A stretch of 64,000 nucleotides of DNA from Arthonia radiata (Eukaryota; Ascomycota; Arthoniomycetes; Arthoniales; Arthoniaceae): assembly GCA_002989075.1 (NCBI GenBank), contig PSQN01000015.1, forward strand, positions 558,001 through 622,000. The letters are read 5' to 3'. Every line of letters begins with the position of its first letter. Positions within the stretch are counted from its first letter, which is position 1. The notes under the pieces are model-generated. The model did not search any database. It had not been told where the DNA came from and worked only from the letters and a program-made list of their open reading frames with translations. The position numbers and the translations under genes are program-made. Positions 19,089-29,114 of the stretch are shown one piece after another.

Positions 19089-20807
19089 CTAACCATTGCC
19101 ATCAGGGACTTGCGTTGCATGCTTGACGTGCTCGACATCAGCTACCACCTGCTGCGAACGCCGTCGACCATCGAGGTATATCATATGTTCCTGGTACGAC
19201 TCTGGCATCACTTTCACATCCTTATCGACAAGGAATGTGTAGTGGAATTGTCCTGTAGACTTCGCCTAGAAGGGTACCTATCAGCACAATGCGTTCCTCA
19301 AGAGCACAGACGCGAGAGCGTTTCGCTTTCAGAATGGGCGCATTCGAACAGCGCCTCCATTTCGACGACTGAAAGCCCCTTCAGACACAATAGAAGGCAT
19401 GGCGTTGAGGCTGTGGACTTACAATGCCATGCTCAACATCTCTCACCTTACTGTCGACACGCACCGAGACGCGGGTCCTGGGACTGTCTCTCGATGTACT
19501 ACCCCGCTGCGAATCAGCTCCGTCCACCAGAGATGGATCTGTGTAGACGATGGTCGCTGTCAAATACAGCACACTACCCACTGGAACGGGGTTGAGAAAT
19601 GTGCAAGGATCAGCCGACATGAACGTCGGCCTGGCATGGGCGAAGCTGGCACAACAGCAAAAGGCCAGCTCGAACGTCTGCTTCAACAGGAAGCCGCCGA
19701 AAATCATAAAATTGTGTCTATTGCGATACTGTGGCTGCATGATGCTCGCTGTCTGCAGCTTTGTGTCTGACGTTGAAATAACGTTTTGCGGTATACGGGT
19801 GGCATCATGTGGATTGTGCGAAGCAACTTGCAACAGCCAGATGCGATGAATCAATGCTGCTTCTGTAGGATCTGGATGATGTGAGAGCAGCGACTTTGCG
19901 GCGAGCGCTTTCTTGCGCTTGGATCGCGTTTCACCGAGTCTATAAAGAGCTTCGTCCTCTATGCTCTCTGGTTTGATGGCCGGGATGTTGACAGGTCTGC
20001 GTGATGTAAGCGGTGCGTGCACACCTCTTAGCGAAAGCTGCTTACTTCTTTGTCTGTGGGTCTAGCGAGACCATTGTGAAGGTTATGGTCATGAAAACAT
20101 CCTCTGATCTCGGCCGCCGTCCCTCTAGCGGCGCTTTAGCCACGGAGCAAGTTACTTCCATACTGCTTCGTCCTGCAGCATATGTAACATGGCCGCTATA
20201 TTCAAGGTCGCAAAGCTCTGTCAGATGATTCTGAATGGTTATACGATCCACGGCTGCGGTGACGGTCGTCACGCCTTCTCCTGTATGTTTGTATGCGATG
20301 ATACCAGAGAGCGCGTCCAGGTCCATGAACACGGTCCCCAATCTAGAATCGTCAACTCAAGCATTGCTCAATCAGAACAGAATATTGGAATACCGAAGGT
20401 GGCCAGTGGAGTTGACATAAGTGTCTGATAACCACTCATCTTGAGCCAATGGCAATACCTAGAATGACTAAGCTACAATTGCGCCTCTGGATCCATCACC
20501 AGCAACATACGACTTTGTGAAAACTGTCGCGCATGGTCTTTAAAGTCGAGTCGCGATTCTTCTGAGGCTTCAGCTCTTCTGAACCATAGCTAGAAGCCCG
20601 TTCGCGCCTTCTGAACGCCTCGATCCATGGTATCGAAATTCTTGCATCTGTCAAGGCTCGAAAGACGCCGTCGGTGCGACACTGAGGGTTGGCATGGAAG
20701 CAGCGATACTGGTCCTTCCACGGGGACGCTGTTCGCACTGAGCGTCTCTCACATGCTCTTACCAAAGTTGCAAGCATAAACAACGCGCGAGAAGGATGGC
20801 CCGGCAT
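19089..20807 (-). CDS. Mitochondrial acyl-CoA thioesterase with two hotdog domains (ACOT9-like)
   Basis: Five exons (20807-20511, 20458-20394, 20342-20046, 19996-19423, 19265-19089) join in frame to 469 aa. Introns are 52, 51, 49 and 157 bp with GTATGT, GTATTC, GTAAGC and GTAAGT donors. The N-terminus (MPGHPSRALFMLATLVRACERR) looks like a mitochondrial presequence. The first hotdog includes VLPLAQDEWL joined to STGHLRLGTVFMDLDALSG, HLTELCDLEYSGHVTYAAG and DVFMTITFTMVSLD. The second includes NRHNFMIFGGFLLKQTFELA and FMSADPCTFLNPVPVGSVLY. Both carry the hotdog helix with its Asp/Glu active-site positions. The family hydrolyses long-chain acyl-CoA to fatty acid and CoA in the matrix. The short second exon (65 bp) supplies the first strand and would be missed by single-frame reading. 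Confidence 0.9.
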
Positions 20808-20874
20808 CCTCGAGAGAAGTCGGCTGTCTCGCACTAGAGGACCTCGTACTGCAAGTGGAGTGGTGGAGTGAGGT

Positions 20875-20899
20875 GAGACGAGACGAGACGAGACGAGAC
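20875..20899. repeat. (GAGAC)5 pentanucleotide microsatellite
   Basis: Five perfect GAGAC units lie about 70 bp upstream of the thioesterase start codon, in its 5' leader or promoter. Confidence 0.9.
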
Positions 20900-21038
20900 A
20901 CAACAGAGGCAAAGGGTGGCGACAACCCCCTCGGGCGCTTCTCCCCCGACACCCCAAAACGTTATTCTCTCAATTGCATATCATTTATCTATAGACTTCC
21001 AGCGCCTATACTTTCCATTTGCACTCTGTTGTGTGAGA

Positions 21039-21949
21039 TCATTGACCGGGAGGTGGCCGCAGTGGAGGTTGATCGTCGATCGGTTGGAAACCTCTCCCAT
21101 CGTTCTTGATCCATTGCTTGTCGCCGGTGGTCTTGACCCTCGAGAATATGTGCCAATCTATGGAATGGCCCTCCCCTTGAGGTTGTGGCCTATAGGTGTC
21201 AGTGCAATGGTCCTCGACGAAACCCCACAACAAGTTCGCAGTGTCAAAGAGGAGAATGAGCTGACAAAAGACGAATATCAAAACGTGAGGAAGCTTCGCG
21301 ACGTACCAGTGCAGCCATTCGGTAACGCCTGGCTTCGCCATCCTGTTTTTGATGAGGTGCCGATGAGTAAACGATCCTTCAATCCACTCAATTGGAGTCC
21401 CCTTGGGATTTTCCTTGGTGTACGAATGCCTCAGAGCACCCGAGAGTTTTAGCGATGGTTCATTTGAAACAATAAACCCTTCGTGTGCCAAGTCTTGCGC
21501 GACGGCATACATCCAAGCACGGCACCCAGATCCCCCAGGGTTGAAATCAAATTGTTCTCGGTGGTGGTGGTAGACCAAGTCCGCAACATCCTTGACCGTG
21601 AAGTTCTTCCGTCTAGTGAACTGAACCTCTTTCACGGTGCTGCGGGTCATCGCATATGGCGTTTCGAACCAGTCTTGATATCGAGTTAGCGCATTTGGTG
21701 TCGCAGCAGATGAGCATGCTGCTCTTGATACGTACCGATGTCTCCTTTCCGGGACGTTTTCTTCACCTGTACGATATCCATCCGAATAGCGACGTCGTCA
21801 TCGACTTTGAGGATCCAAGCCCAGTGATTTTCGATCTCTTGGCCACTCATCAAAATCGCAGTTGCGTAGATCTCCTTGACCGGCCTTTCATCTTTCATGA
21901 CATCCTTCTTATACTTCTGTATTTTGCTTTTATTAGCAGACGACGACAT
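21039..21949 (-). CDS. DUF7770-like protein
   Basis: Exon 1 (21949-21736) and exon 2 (from 21673) flank a 62 bp intron (GTACGT donor, GCTAAC branch, CAAG acceptor). The N-terminal part has ILMSGQEIENHWAWILKVDDDVAIRMDI, then FTVKDVADLVYHHHREQFDF and GGSGCRAWMYAVAQDLAHEG. The NHW, the VRxDM-like strand and the GSGCRxW motif are what I associate with fungal DUF7770 proteins, whose function is unknown. Exon 2 stays open to 21039 (282 aa), but a second in-phase 117 bp intron (21306-21190, GTACGT donor, CTGACACCTATAG end) is likely. It removes a hydrophobic stretch near residues 193-231, leaving 243 aa. The basic N-terminus (KSKIQKYKK) suggests a soluble protein. The family call is from memory of motifs. 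Confidence 0.65.
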
Positions 21950-22211
21950 GATGACGGTATTCAGCGGGGGAAGGTCCTAGATAAGACTGCGATGGCTTCC
22001 TACAGTAGAGCGAGGCTGGCTCCACTTGTCTGCTGGAACAAGACAAGAGTACGACGGCGTACAGTCTCCCATCTTATACTCCTTGACCTGGACGACACTG
22101 GACACTTGTTTCGAGGTCAACGCGACGTCAGTAGGCCTCGTGACAGCCTGGCCAGCCAGCCCAAGATACTTGGAGTCACGTTTCAGAGCCGGGCACGGTT
22201 GCACATGTTTG

Positions 22212-22421
22212 CGGACTCTCTTACCTCTGCGGCCCTGGTGGCAAGCTCTCTTACCTCTGCGACTCTGGTTGCGGGTTCTCTAACCCCTGCAGCTCAATCT
22301 GCAGGCTCTCTCACTTCTGTGGCTCTAGTTGCAGGCTCTCTCGCCTCTGCCTTGCTAGTTGCAGGCTCTCTCACCTTTGCCTCGCTATTTGCAGGCTCTC
22401 TCATATCTGCCTTGCTAATCG
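22212..22421. repeat. Minisatellite, 7 tandem units of 30 bp
   Basis: Seven consecutive 30 bp units with no length variation have a consensus near CAGGCTCTCTCACCTCTGCC followed by TTGCTAGTTG. Units differ by 2-9 substitutions; the first and third are the most diverged. The 3n period keeps a + strand frame open (repeating a Leu-Val-Ala-Gly-Ser-Leu pattern), but no start, domain or splice context makes it a gene. The array begins about 260 bp upstream of the DUF7770 gene start. Confidence 0.9.
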
Positions 22422-22899
22422 ACAGGTATTGAACTCTTATTGGGCAGTGGTGATTTGGGAAACGGCCGCCCTTTGTCTAGCGCACGCCGCCTCTATCTAT
22501 ACTGTATGATTTGGTAGGGGGCGAAAGTGATACCTCTTGAAGCAATCCGGCGGAAATAGACGGCGTAACGAGACGACGACGTCATTTGTCTGTTTCTACG
22601 CGCTGGAGATGGGAGAGGCCATTTAGAAATCACCATTAAGCGATCCCCGGATCTTCTGGGCTTGTGTGACCTCGCCCTCAGGAGTCAGTATCTAGGCACA
22701 CCAAGGGAAAGGGACAGATAGTGCAACATATGTATTAGCAATGGTCGTAGTAAGCGCGCTTGGGGTCCGAAAATTCACGGGATAAGCAGTCTTATTGTCA
22801 TAGTGTCCTCAGGCTCAGAAGCGCGATACCGCTCCCCAACGCCGGCAAGGCGTACTTCCGGGGCACGTGGGGGGTTGCCACAAAGATTCAACCTTCAAA

Positions 22900-22943
22900 G
22901 GTTGCATTTCGCGCAAAATCACCCCTCTTTTGCGCATGCAACC
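22900..22943. repeat. Strong imperfect hairpin, 16 bp stem, 9 bp loop
   Basis: GGTTGCAT (22900-22907) and GCGCAAAA (22911-22918) pair with TTTTGCGC (22928-22935) and ATGCAACC (22936-22943). Only a 3 bp TTC bulge interrupts the stem. Just before it is the near-palindrome CAACCTTCAAAGGTTG, and just after it the 14 bp palindrome GGAAGTCGACTTCC (about 22955-22968). Confidence 0.8.
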
Positions 22944-23645
22944 GGGCACTAAGGGAAGTCGACTTCCGCAGCTAGGATCAATACGAAACATACAGTAGAT
23001 ACTACTTAGTGTACACTTTTTTCAACCAGTCTTACTAAAATCTTGATAAGCACAGACCAAGCAGATCGGGACCCATGCGAAGAAACCTTGGCCCCTCATG
23101 CCCTTGCGGCGTTGACACTCCGCGCTAGGACGAGGCCCAAACAACGGCGTTATGATAGATAAATAAGCCTTTCTGGTTTCTGGGAGTATGTTAACCGCAG
23201 CCAGTGCAGATCTCGGCCGGATGTCTTGCGTCCCGCTATGGCTGCATTCATTTTCTCAGAACATGTTCCCGAGCACTCCGATAGATCCCAAGTGTCTCCT
23301 ATCCTTGAACGTGGCTCTTTGGTACTGGTCTGTCGGTATCCAAACCTTACGGGACCAGCGTCACTAGACACACGACTGCAGCCGCTTTCGTAGAGAGATT
23401 TGTCTCTCTAGTACGACGAGTCCGCCTACTATTTGGCCCCAGAAGCAATTTGTCCGCGAAACGTGTTTCATGTGTGGTTCGACCGTGGACTCTTATTCAT
23501 GTGTGTACGTTTCGATCGTCTCTTTACTCATCACGTTTCCATATATTCATTCACGCTCAACGAAGCTTCCGTGAGACTGGCGAGAGTCCAGCAGCTTGCG
23601 AACATCCTTCCAGTTCCACTCGCGACCTAGCTTCACAACTGTAAC

Positions 23646-24561
23646 ATGTCGGACCCGTCGGAGAGTGAAATAGTCAAGCTTTGCCACGATCCCAAATCCC
23701 ACACTCTCCTCAGCCACCCAAAATGCGGCAGTAAAGTGGTCCATCTGCACGAATATCATGACAGAGTCGTCAAATTTAGCAGTCGAGTCACACGACATGA
23801 AGCGCAAAGTCAAAGGCTGGCACGCGCAAAAGTGGACCTTCAGAAGGTCTATGTTCCCGAGGTATATGGCTTTTTCGAGCGCAATGGGATAGGGTATTTG
23901 GTGATGGAATTCGTGAAAAGCGAGAAGCATCTTCATCTCGACTCCTCGCGTCGCGAGGTGCTAAAGTCGGCTGTCCAACACCTTCATTCTATCAAGCAAG
24001 ATGCAGTCGGCCTTATTGGACCTCTCGGTGGTGGTGCGCCGGCGGGCCTCCTCTTCTTCAAAGCGTTTGAGGATTCTTTTGATTCCAAGAAAAAGGTGGA
24101 AGGGTATTTCAAATTGTGGGTATGTCGCAGCAGTATACCCGCATGTTTAATTCCCGCCTTATTGACGCGTTGCTTCCTGTATAGCACGCATTGACAGGTT
24201 TTCAAGTCTCGCTGCGGTACTTGTCTACGATGGAAATACTTTACACCTCGTTAACTAATGACTTTGCTCTTAGAACGACCAGCACGGTCCTAACCTACCG
24301 CAATTCGACTGGGTTCTAGACCATCTTGATTGGGCGCCCCGTAACATCTTGTGGAGGAAAGCCGGCCCGCTATGCTTGTTGGATTGGGCATCTGCTGGCG
24401 TCTACCCGCGACTACTCGAGCACTGCACTCTGGCGATCACCAATAATGATGATTCCGATTTTGAAGACGCTGTCAAGTCGTCTATTAAGCTGAGTAAAGC
24501 CGAGGAGAAAGCCTACGACATCGTGTTGGCGGCCTACGACAACTCCCAACGGTATAGATAG
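23646..24561 (+). CDS. Small APH/protein-kinase-like phosphotransferase
   Basis: My best model has two exons, 23646-24119 and 24274-24561, with a 154 bp intron (GTATGT donor, CTAAT branch, CTTAG acceptor), giving 253 aa. The N-lobe includes VHLHEYHDRVVKFSSRVTRHEAQ, with a candidate ATP-site Lys. The hinge-like segment is GIGYLVMEFV. Exon 2 contains LDHLDWAPRNILW, equivalent to the HxDxxxxN catalytic loop (His, Asp and Asn present), and LLDWASAGVYPRLLEH, where LDW replaces DFG. This pattern marks fungal aminoglycoside-phosphotransferase-fold kinases of unknown substrate. Such genes are numerous in fungi and rarely characterised. The intron may hide a short middle exon, because a family-like FNSRL...LLP peptide occurs there in another frame. 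Confidence 0.75.
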
Positions 24562-25231
24562 TAAGAATTCCCCCAACGCGCGGAGTAAAACAAGGCCGCT
24601 AATAGCAAGATTCAGTCCTTGAGCCAAAGCACCGGAAGAGGGCAATAGGTAGAGGTTGCATTTCCTTTGCCCCTTTGTGTGCCCAGCCGGCCTTTCTTGC
24701 ATTGGGGTCAAGTCTCTGGCTCGGGGGCTCTGACGTCCATATGTCAGACTCTCACAACCGGCCTGTCGCCGCGATCCAAAGTCTTGTAAAAGGCAACGAG
24801 CATTGTGACATGAAGAATCAAGACCCGAAAGTGGAAGGCACTGCAGGGGCCGAATTGGTGGTCTTGGCCCGCTTGGCTCTAGCTGAATGACTAAGCATCG
24901 ACTTGTGGCTCGTGCTCAAGCATTGAGCTGCAGCCGACATTGCCCGAACGCGTCTTCTGGCCACCTCGACGCTTCTCTCTATGCCCTTTACCTCCGATTG
25001 TTGCTGCGCAAAGTCGACTTACCCGCGAGCGTTCGCCCGCAACGACACTTGTCCGCTCGTGTGGTGAACAAGTCATTCAAAACGTGCGCTCCTTCGAATC
25101 GCAACATGACATAGCTTCTCATCCCGGTGCTCATCGCTACCTAAGCACCACGTTGGAGCTCGCAATCATCCGTCTCAAAGCACCACTCATACTTTGTTCG
25201 GACACCTTAGAAACTCGATCGCACAACCACA
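24562..25231. other. Intergenic, kgd4 promoter region
   Basis: About 670 bp between tandem genes. I see no supported gene. Confidence 0.45.
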
Positions 25232-25669
25232 ATGCAGCTCACGCGGATGCTCCTTCAGCATCGCCAGCCCATGATTAAGTTCATTGGCAAGCGAGCAATC
25301 CCCAAACGTAAGCTGAGCGCACCCTCGCGTCTCACGGGGCATGCACCGTTTGCAGCTTTCCTATACTAACACAATCCTATTGCAGAGATGGACCACACCC
25401 CGCATGCACATCCCGCCTCACCTAGCCATCATCTTCCAGAGACCTTTGCTTCCTACCGACAGAAAGCCCAGCAACACGGTCCTCTCGGCCCCACGAGATC
25501 TTCAGCTACCCTTGCGACGACTCGCACGGGTGCATCGCTGGGAGCAGTACAGCCCTCCAAGGGCGATTATTTTGACCGCAACGAGCTTCCCGCAAGGTTT
25601 AGACGGACTCCCTTCTCGCTGGAAGAGATTGATGCGATCGAGACCGGCGGAGCCAGTCTGCACGCCTGA
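25232..25669 (+). CDS. KGD4: Mitochondrial 2-oxoglutarate dehydrogenase subunit Kgd4 (mS36 family)
   Basis: Exon 1 (25232-25307) and exon 2 (25386-25669) flank a 78 bp intron (GTAAGC donor, ACTAAC branch, TTGCAG acceptor), giving 119 aa. The first exon carries PMIKFIGKRAIPK, and the C-terminus has ELPARFRRTPFSLEEIDAIE followed by TGGA. These are the two conserved blocks of yeast Ymr31/Kgd4. The middle is low-complexity His/Pro/Ser/Thr. Kgd4 recruits the E3 subunit to the 2-oxoglutarate dehydrogenase complex in the matrix; it was once annotated as ribosomal protein S36. Its size matches the family. The gene is easily missed because exon 1 has only 25 codons. Confidence 0.92.
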
Positions 25670-26633
25670 CTGTTGACGAGTTTGAAGATGTATGATTCTG
25701 AAGAGGATGTACAGATTACGGGATAGATGAGATCCCTAACGATCGGAACAATGTCAATACAACATCATCAGCACATGCTACCCTTGCTCATCCCCGTGAT
25801 CGTCGTTAGAAAGCGCATGTCACGGCTGTTTCTCGCAAACTGGATATAGCTTGCGCTGTAGTTTTGTACAGCGGCTTTGTCGAAAGCAAACAGTCACGCG
25901 GTTGACAAAATTAGCGGCTCTCCAAACAGGTCGCCCCTCTCCCACCAAAATAGCCAACTTTGGAAGACCTATAACTATCTTTACTATTGCGCGTTCGATA
26001 TTAAATTCTAGGATACTATATAATAGATTAAGCGCTATCAGCTTATATAAATTTTATAGTTAAAATCCCAAGTAAAAGTATACAAGAAACAAATTAATTC
26101 TTACTCACTAAGTGCCGCAGGGTAGCGCTATTTACCTTACGGGGCAAAAAAGAAATCCCTTAATTATAGCACACAACAGAGGATTTAATTTATATTCTTT
26201 ATATTAGTAGAATGCCCTAGCTTCTACGAATAGTACAATATAACTTTTACGTTTATGCGACAATCGGAAAGCCCTGCAGAAAGACGCAAAGTGGGCAATT
26301 TTGGCGGAGATCAGCAGCATGTTTGGCGAGCCGCTAATTTTGTCAACCGCGTGACAGTGCATCACCGCGGCCCGTAAGCGGTAATTATTGTCTGCCGACT
26401 CCGCGCCTTTCCGCGTCTCCCATTCTCACCCTTCGCCAAAGTCATGCGTGATAGCCCGTCACAAAGTCGGCAAGAGACGATTCGATGCATCTGACATTGC
26501 TACTGGCATCAGTGGCGATAGTCAGCAACTGCAAACTAACAAATAGTTGCCTTGAAAACAGCTGAACCTCTCAAAATTCTTGAAGGCAGTCGTACATCGC
26601 TCAGACGAAACTCTCAAATTCCCTCCTCATATC
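25670..26633. other. Intergenic interval hosting a TIR element
   Basis: About 960 bp between Kgd4 and the ceramidase-like gene. The middle 463 bp is a terminal-inverted-repeat element (25893-26355); the flanks show no gene. Confidence 0.6.
25893..26355. mobile_element. Non-autonomous TIR transposon (MITE-like), 463 bp
   Basis: The left end (25893-25920, GTCACGCGGTTGACAAAATT then AGCGGCTC) is repeated exactly in reverse complement at the right end (26355-26328). After one mismatch both ends continue with CCAAACA. Further in, CCAAAATAGCCAACTTTG (25945-25962) pairs with its 16/18 match at 26304-26287, so the inverted repeats span about 70 bp. The interior is AT-rich and has no transposase-like open frame. 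The flanking bases (ACA on the left, AGT on the right) do not form a clear target duplication. This fits a deletion derivative of a DNA transposon; its superfamily cannot be decided here. Confidence 0.85.
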
Positions 26634-28215
26634 ATGGTCGACTGCAGAGACTCAGCCATAGGCTTGCCGTCGATGGGCTCAAGCAAAAGACATGATCTAT
26701 CAATGCCTGAGGCGTCTCAGTCACAGCCATTAAGCAGAGACGTTAGATCAGCAGACGCAGCGAGAGGTCGCTCTGACGAGCCACCGCTGTATACGATCGA
26801 TCTCAGCCTGCCGCCGAGCGAGCGCTACGTCGCAGTAGCGAATGAATTCAAAAAAGAGATCAAGGACCTGACCGGGCTGTTCGCGGATCTTGTGCATGAT
26901 GTTCATCCCAAGCTGCCTGTTGCGCCGTTCACTATGCTTGGGAAAGTGTTCCTGCGCGGACTTTATAGGGAGGAAGAGACAGAGGAGATCAAAGGTGTCT
27001 CGAAAGCGACTGGTAAGTCTTTTGCATTTGTAAAGTACTTGCCTGCTACGCGCGTCGTTTGAATTTGCGCTTTGCACTATGCAGATCGGTAGATCAAGCA
27101 TATCACAGGCTTTCGTTGAGCTACGAACACCGCACTGTAGATTGTTTGGTGCTCGCTCCGTAGCTCGCCGTAAGGGTGTCATGGCCATTTAGCCTTTGTT
27201 GCGCGGAAGTCGTACATGCTAACCTCTACAAGGCGTACCCATGTACCTCCTCGTAGCATTCAACCTACTCCTTGACACCTTCATGGGCTGCTCATCCGGC
27301 GGCGTGCGCGTCAGGGACACCAAAAAGCCATCCGACACACGCATGTTACACTACCGCACGCTCGACTGGGGCATGGATCCATTACGCAAAGTCGTTGTCC
27401 GACTCAAGTACATTCGCAGTCCGGATCCCACGCCGATCGCACAGGTCGTCACTTACGTGGGCTACGTGGGCGTTCTGACAGGCGTCAAGCCCGGGCTCAG
27501 CCTCTCCCTCAACTTTCGCGCCGAGCACGACAATACCACGCGCACGAAGGAATGGCAGTACTATTGGCACGTCCTGCAAGTTGTGCTCGGACTGCGGCCG
27601 TCGATCTCATCGGTGCTGAGGAGCTGCATCTTCCGTCAGCCCGAGGACGAGAAGAAAAAACACATGCCAACATTCACGGCCAAGCAGTCACACATCGAAA
27701 TGGTGGTTGAGGCGCTTAGGCGTACGAAAACTTGTGCTGCATTCCTCGTTGCATCAGATCCTTACGAGACATTCGTGCTCGAGAAGGATCTTGATGACGC
27801 CAAAGTGCTGCGATCACGTTCGTTCGTTGCAGCCACAAACAGCGATGTGCGGCATGACCCCGCAGAACTGGACGAGCCCGTACCTTCTAAATTTGAGCTG
27901 CAGACTAGCCGCGGACTGAATGGCAGGACAGCGCTCGAGGGGCTGATCGAAGAATCAGTGGACCGAAAGCAGTGCATGACCGAGAAATGGAAAGACGCTT
28001 GTGAGAGGTACCGCAGCAAGCGTCCAGATGCCAAAGACGAAGATGTGAGTGTATCGGAGAGGGAGGTGATCAAATGGGTCAATGATTTTCCTGTCACGAA
28101 TGAGGCGACGCATTTTGCGTGTCTGATGGATCCGAGACGAGGGGAGATCCTGTGGTGTCGAAGACGGAAAGAGCTAGCCGGACCGCCGAAGCATTTTGAG
28201 ATGAAGGAGGAGTAG
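26634..28215 (+). CDS. Acid-ceramidase / NAAA-like N-terminal-nucleophile amidase
   Basis: Two exons (26634-27012, 27233-28215) flank a 220 bp intron (GTAAGT donor, GCTAAC branch, CAAG acceptor), giving 453 aa. The N-terminal part (LYTIDLSLPPSERYVAVANE, then FKKEIKDLTGLFADLV) matches the NAAA-beta domain that precedes the catalytic part in acid ceramidase. Exon 2 has FMGCSSGGVRVRD, with the candidate catalytic Cys, and MLHYRTLDWGMDPL, equivalent to the conserved RNxDFG segment. The family cleaves amide bonds of ceramides or N-acylethanolamines after self-cleavage at the Cys. No signal peptide is seen, unlike the lysosomal human enzymes, so a cytosolic role is likely. The start at 26634 is the first in-frame ATG. 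The C-terminal 130 residues are charged and less conserved. Confidence 0.82.
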
Positions 28216-28481
28216 TCGCCATGCATGAGCGTGCCGTTGCAGTGTCATGATCAGTACGACTTGCGCTCAAAAGCAAATGGTCGGCCTGGTCACGGTTTCC
28301 CCCATTGAAGGACGCAGCCACATTGGATAGGTAGGCTCATAATAGCGCTTGCTGTCAGCTCATACACAAGAACTCAGATAGACGATATGTTTGTTCTCGA
28401 GCTGTCTTCGTCACAAATGCTCGGTTCTTCAAATGTACATCCATTCCCGAACGCCTTGCTTTTCAAAGTCCTTACATCTTC

Positions 28482-29114
28482 TCAAACCGACATCCAAATC
28501 ACGCTGATCACCACATCCATACCCTTCTCCTCGCCGCCCTCATACTTATAGCTGAACATGCCGTCCAGACTCTCATTCCAATACGCTCCCGTTGCGCTAT
28601 GCATGCCCCTGCGCTCTTTACTTGGCGCAACGCCAGCACCCTCGCTCGCTCCATTCGCGCCTTCTTGGCTTAGACTCGGCGACTGCGGCGGGCTTGCCGT
28701 CTGTGCGCCTGTGCCGGTGCCTGTGCTCGCCGTGCCGCTCCCCGTGGTCGTTGTAGGGCCCAGATGTTGAATTATGGTAGAATTGACCGCATATTTGTAC
28801 TGTGTTTTCTGCGAGGGTGTCGGCTCAGAGGAGGAGATCGTGGGTTTCGAAGACGAGATGAGAGAGGTGAGGATTTTGTTTATAATGGCCGCGTTCCAGG
28901 ATTCGGTTTGAGCGTGCTGGTAGGAGCTGGCGGTGGAGAGGGCGGATTCACAGGCCTGCGGAGCTTTTAGTGGGGTTTATCGAGAACATGGGATGCAGGT
29001 CCGTACGTCTTTCGTGATGAGCTTGAGCTGGGACTCGGGCACTGGCTGTGTACGGTCAGTATTTGAAGGGGGGGGGAAATTGGAGGTGCTTGCTTGTTGC
29101 TTAGCTTCGGTCAT
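28482..29114 (-). CDS. Dynein light chain, Tctex type
   Basis: Exon 1 (29114-29007) and exon 2 (28955-28482) flank a 51 bp intron (GTACGG donor, CCGCAG acceptor, phase 0), giving 193 aa. After a short disordered leader the protein has SQLKLITKD joined to ACESALSTASSYQ, then TESWNAAIINKILTSLI, YKYAVNSTIIQHLG, HSATGAYWNESLDGMFSYKY and VVISVIWMSV. This is the Tctex1 fold, with helices then strands ending in the dimerising edge strand. Fungal members carry low-complexity inserts; here about 55 Gly/Thr/Ser/Ala residues separate the YAVNSTII and HSATGAYW strands. The protein is an accessory light chain of cytoplasmic dynein. Exon 2 has no early ATG, so it is easily overlooked. Exon 1 contains nine consecutive C bases, a slippage-prone site. 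Confidence 0.88.

Larger units (their letters stand above)
21950..23645. other. Intergenic, 1.7 kb, repeat-bearing
   Basis: No gene is supported. The interval holds a 7 x 30 bp minisatellite at 22212-22421 and a cluster of inverted repeats at about 22873-22975, each listed separately. The open frame on the + strand at 21656-22432 overlaps the DUF7770 gene antisense and is not counted. Confidence 0.5.

Noticed and set aside
22212-22421. Regular short repeats resembling a CRISPR array
   Set aside because: Units are directly adjacent without spacers and the genome is fungal; it is a minisatellite.
21656-22432. 258 aa + strand open frame ending in the repetitive LVAGSL peptide
   Set aside because: It is antisense to DUF7770 exon 1 and stays open through the 30 bp minisatellite because its period is a multiple of three; no domain or splice context.
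25893-26355. Transposase coding region inside the TIR element
   Set aside because: The interior has no open frame of useful length and no catalytic motif; the element is non-autonomous.
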